Assembly: GCA_938091715.1 (NCBI GenBank)
Contig: CALKMT010000112.1
Location: 1-14,068, forward strand
DNA: 14,068 nt
Direction: 5' to 3'
From: an uncultured Litorivicinus sp.
GTDB lineage: Bacteria > Pseudomonadota > Gammaproteobacteria > Pseudomonadales > Litorivicinaceae
Both the position numbers and the translations under genes were made by a program. The notes beneath the pieces were generated by a model. That model had not been told where the DNA came from. It did no database searches and saw nothing but the letters and a program-made list of their open reading frames with translations. Shown here piece after piece: positions 14,022 to 14,068 of this stretch (position 1 is the first letter of the stretch; each line of letters opens with the position of its first letter).

Positions 14022-14068
14022 TTTCTGTAGGCCTTAGTAAAGCTTGCCAAACGGCAGCTAGGCCCTAG

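Noticed and set aside
14058..14068. Near-palindrome CTAGGCCCTAG at the window edge
   Set aside because: It is short and cut by the end of the window, so it cannot be judged.
1..14068. Mobile elements, CRISPR arrays, tRNA or toxin-antitoxin pairs
   Set aside because: I looked for direct repeats with regular spacers, terminal inverted repeats, transposase motifs and paired small overlapping genes and saw none.

Overview
The window reads as chromosome of a Gram-negative bacterium, most likely a marine or otherwise free-living gammaproteobacterium. Pointers are an RlmA-type 23S rRNA methyltransferase, a YceB-like (DUF1439) lipoprotein, a YcaD-type MFS carrier and a class I polyhydroxyalkanoate (PHA) system. 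GC content is moderately high and coding density is very high. I saw no insertion sequences, integrases, tRNA or rRNA genes or CRISPR repeats, and no stretch over 300 bases without a gene. Genus-level placement is not possible from the sequence alone.

Left part (1-4158) is a polyhydroxybutyrate (PHB) storage and mobilisation module. It holds the 3' half of a class I PHA synthase (phaC, + strand), a convergent intracellular PHB depolymerase (phaZ, - strand) with a hairpin between them, and a divergent acetoacetyl-CoA synthetase (aacS, + strand). PhaC makes the polymer, PhaZ breaks it down, and AacS returns acetoacetate (from oxidised 3-hydroxybutyrate) to acetoacetyl-CoA. The 96-bp divergent spacer carries a small TGC-N3-GCA palindrome that may be a PhaR-type operator.

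Centre (4161-7289, + strand) continues from aacS almost without gaps. It holds a periplasmic, membrane-anchored von Willebrand A protein, a 67-residue two-helix membrane protein, and a c-di-GMP protein with a degenerate GGDEF domain and an apparently intact EAL domain. The last gene converges on pabB and overlaps it by 26 bp.

Minus-strand block (7264-10854): pabB (folate branch) is preceded by a glycerophosphodiester phosphodiesterase and a DUF1439 lipoprotein in a tight, partly overlapping array. Upstream lie an orphan pxpA (5-oxoprolinase subunit A) and a small unrecognised protein with a possible receiver-like fold.

Right part (11005-14068): rlmA (+) runs tail-to-tail into a YcaD-like MFS transporter (-). 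Their coding sequences overlap by 121 bp, and both C-termini in the overlap are low-complexity. Behind the transporter is a nitroreductase-fold gene that keeps the hallmarks of iodotyrosine deiodinase, including the Glu/Tyr/Lys substrate-lid triad, with a strong 7-bp inverted repeat upstream.

Most genes are conventional. The items most worth a second look are the bacterial iodotyrosine deiodinase homologue, the long antisense overlap of rlmA and the MFS gene, the linkage of acetoacetate activation to a vWA/EAL operon, and two candidate leaderless promoters (EAL gene and rlmA).
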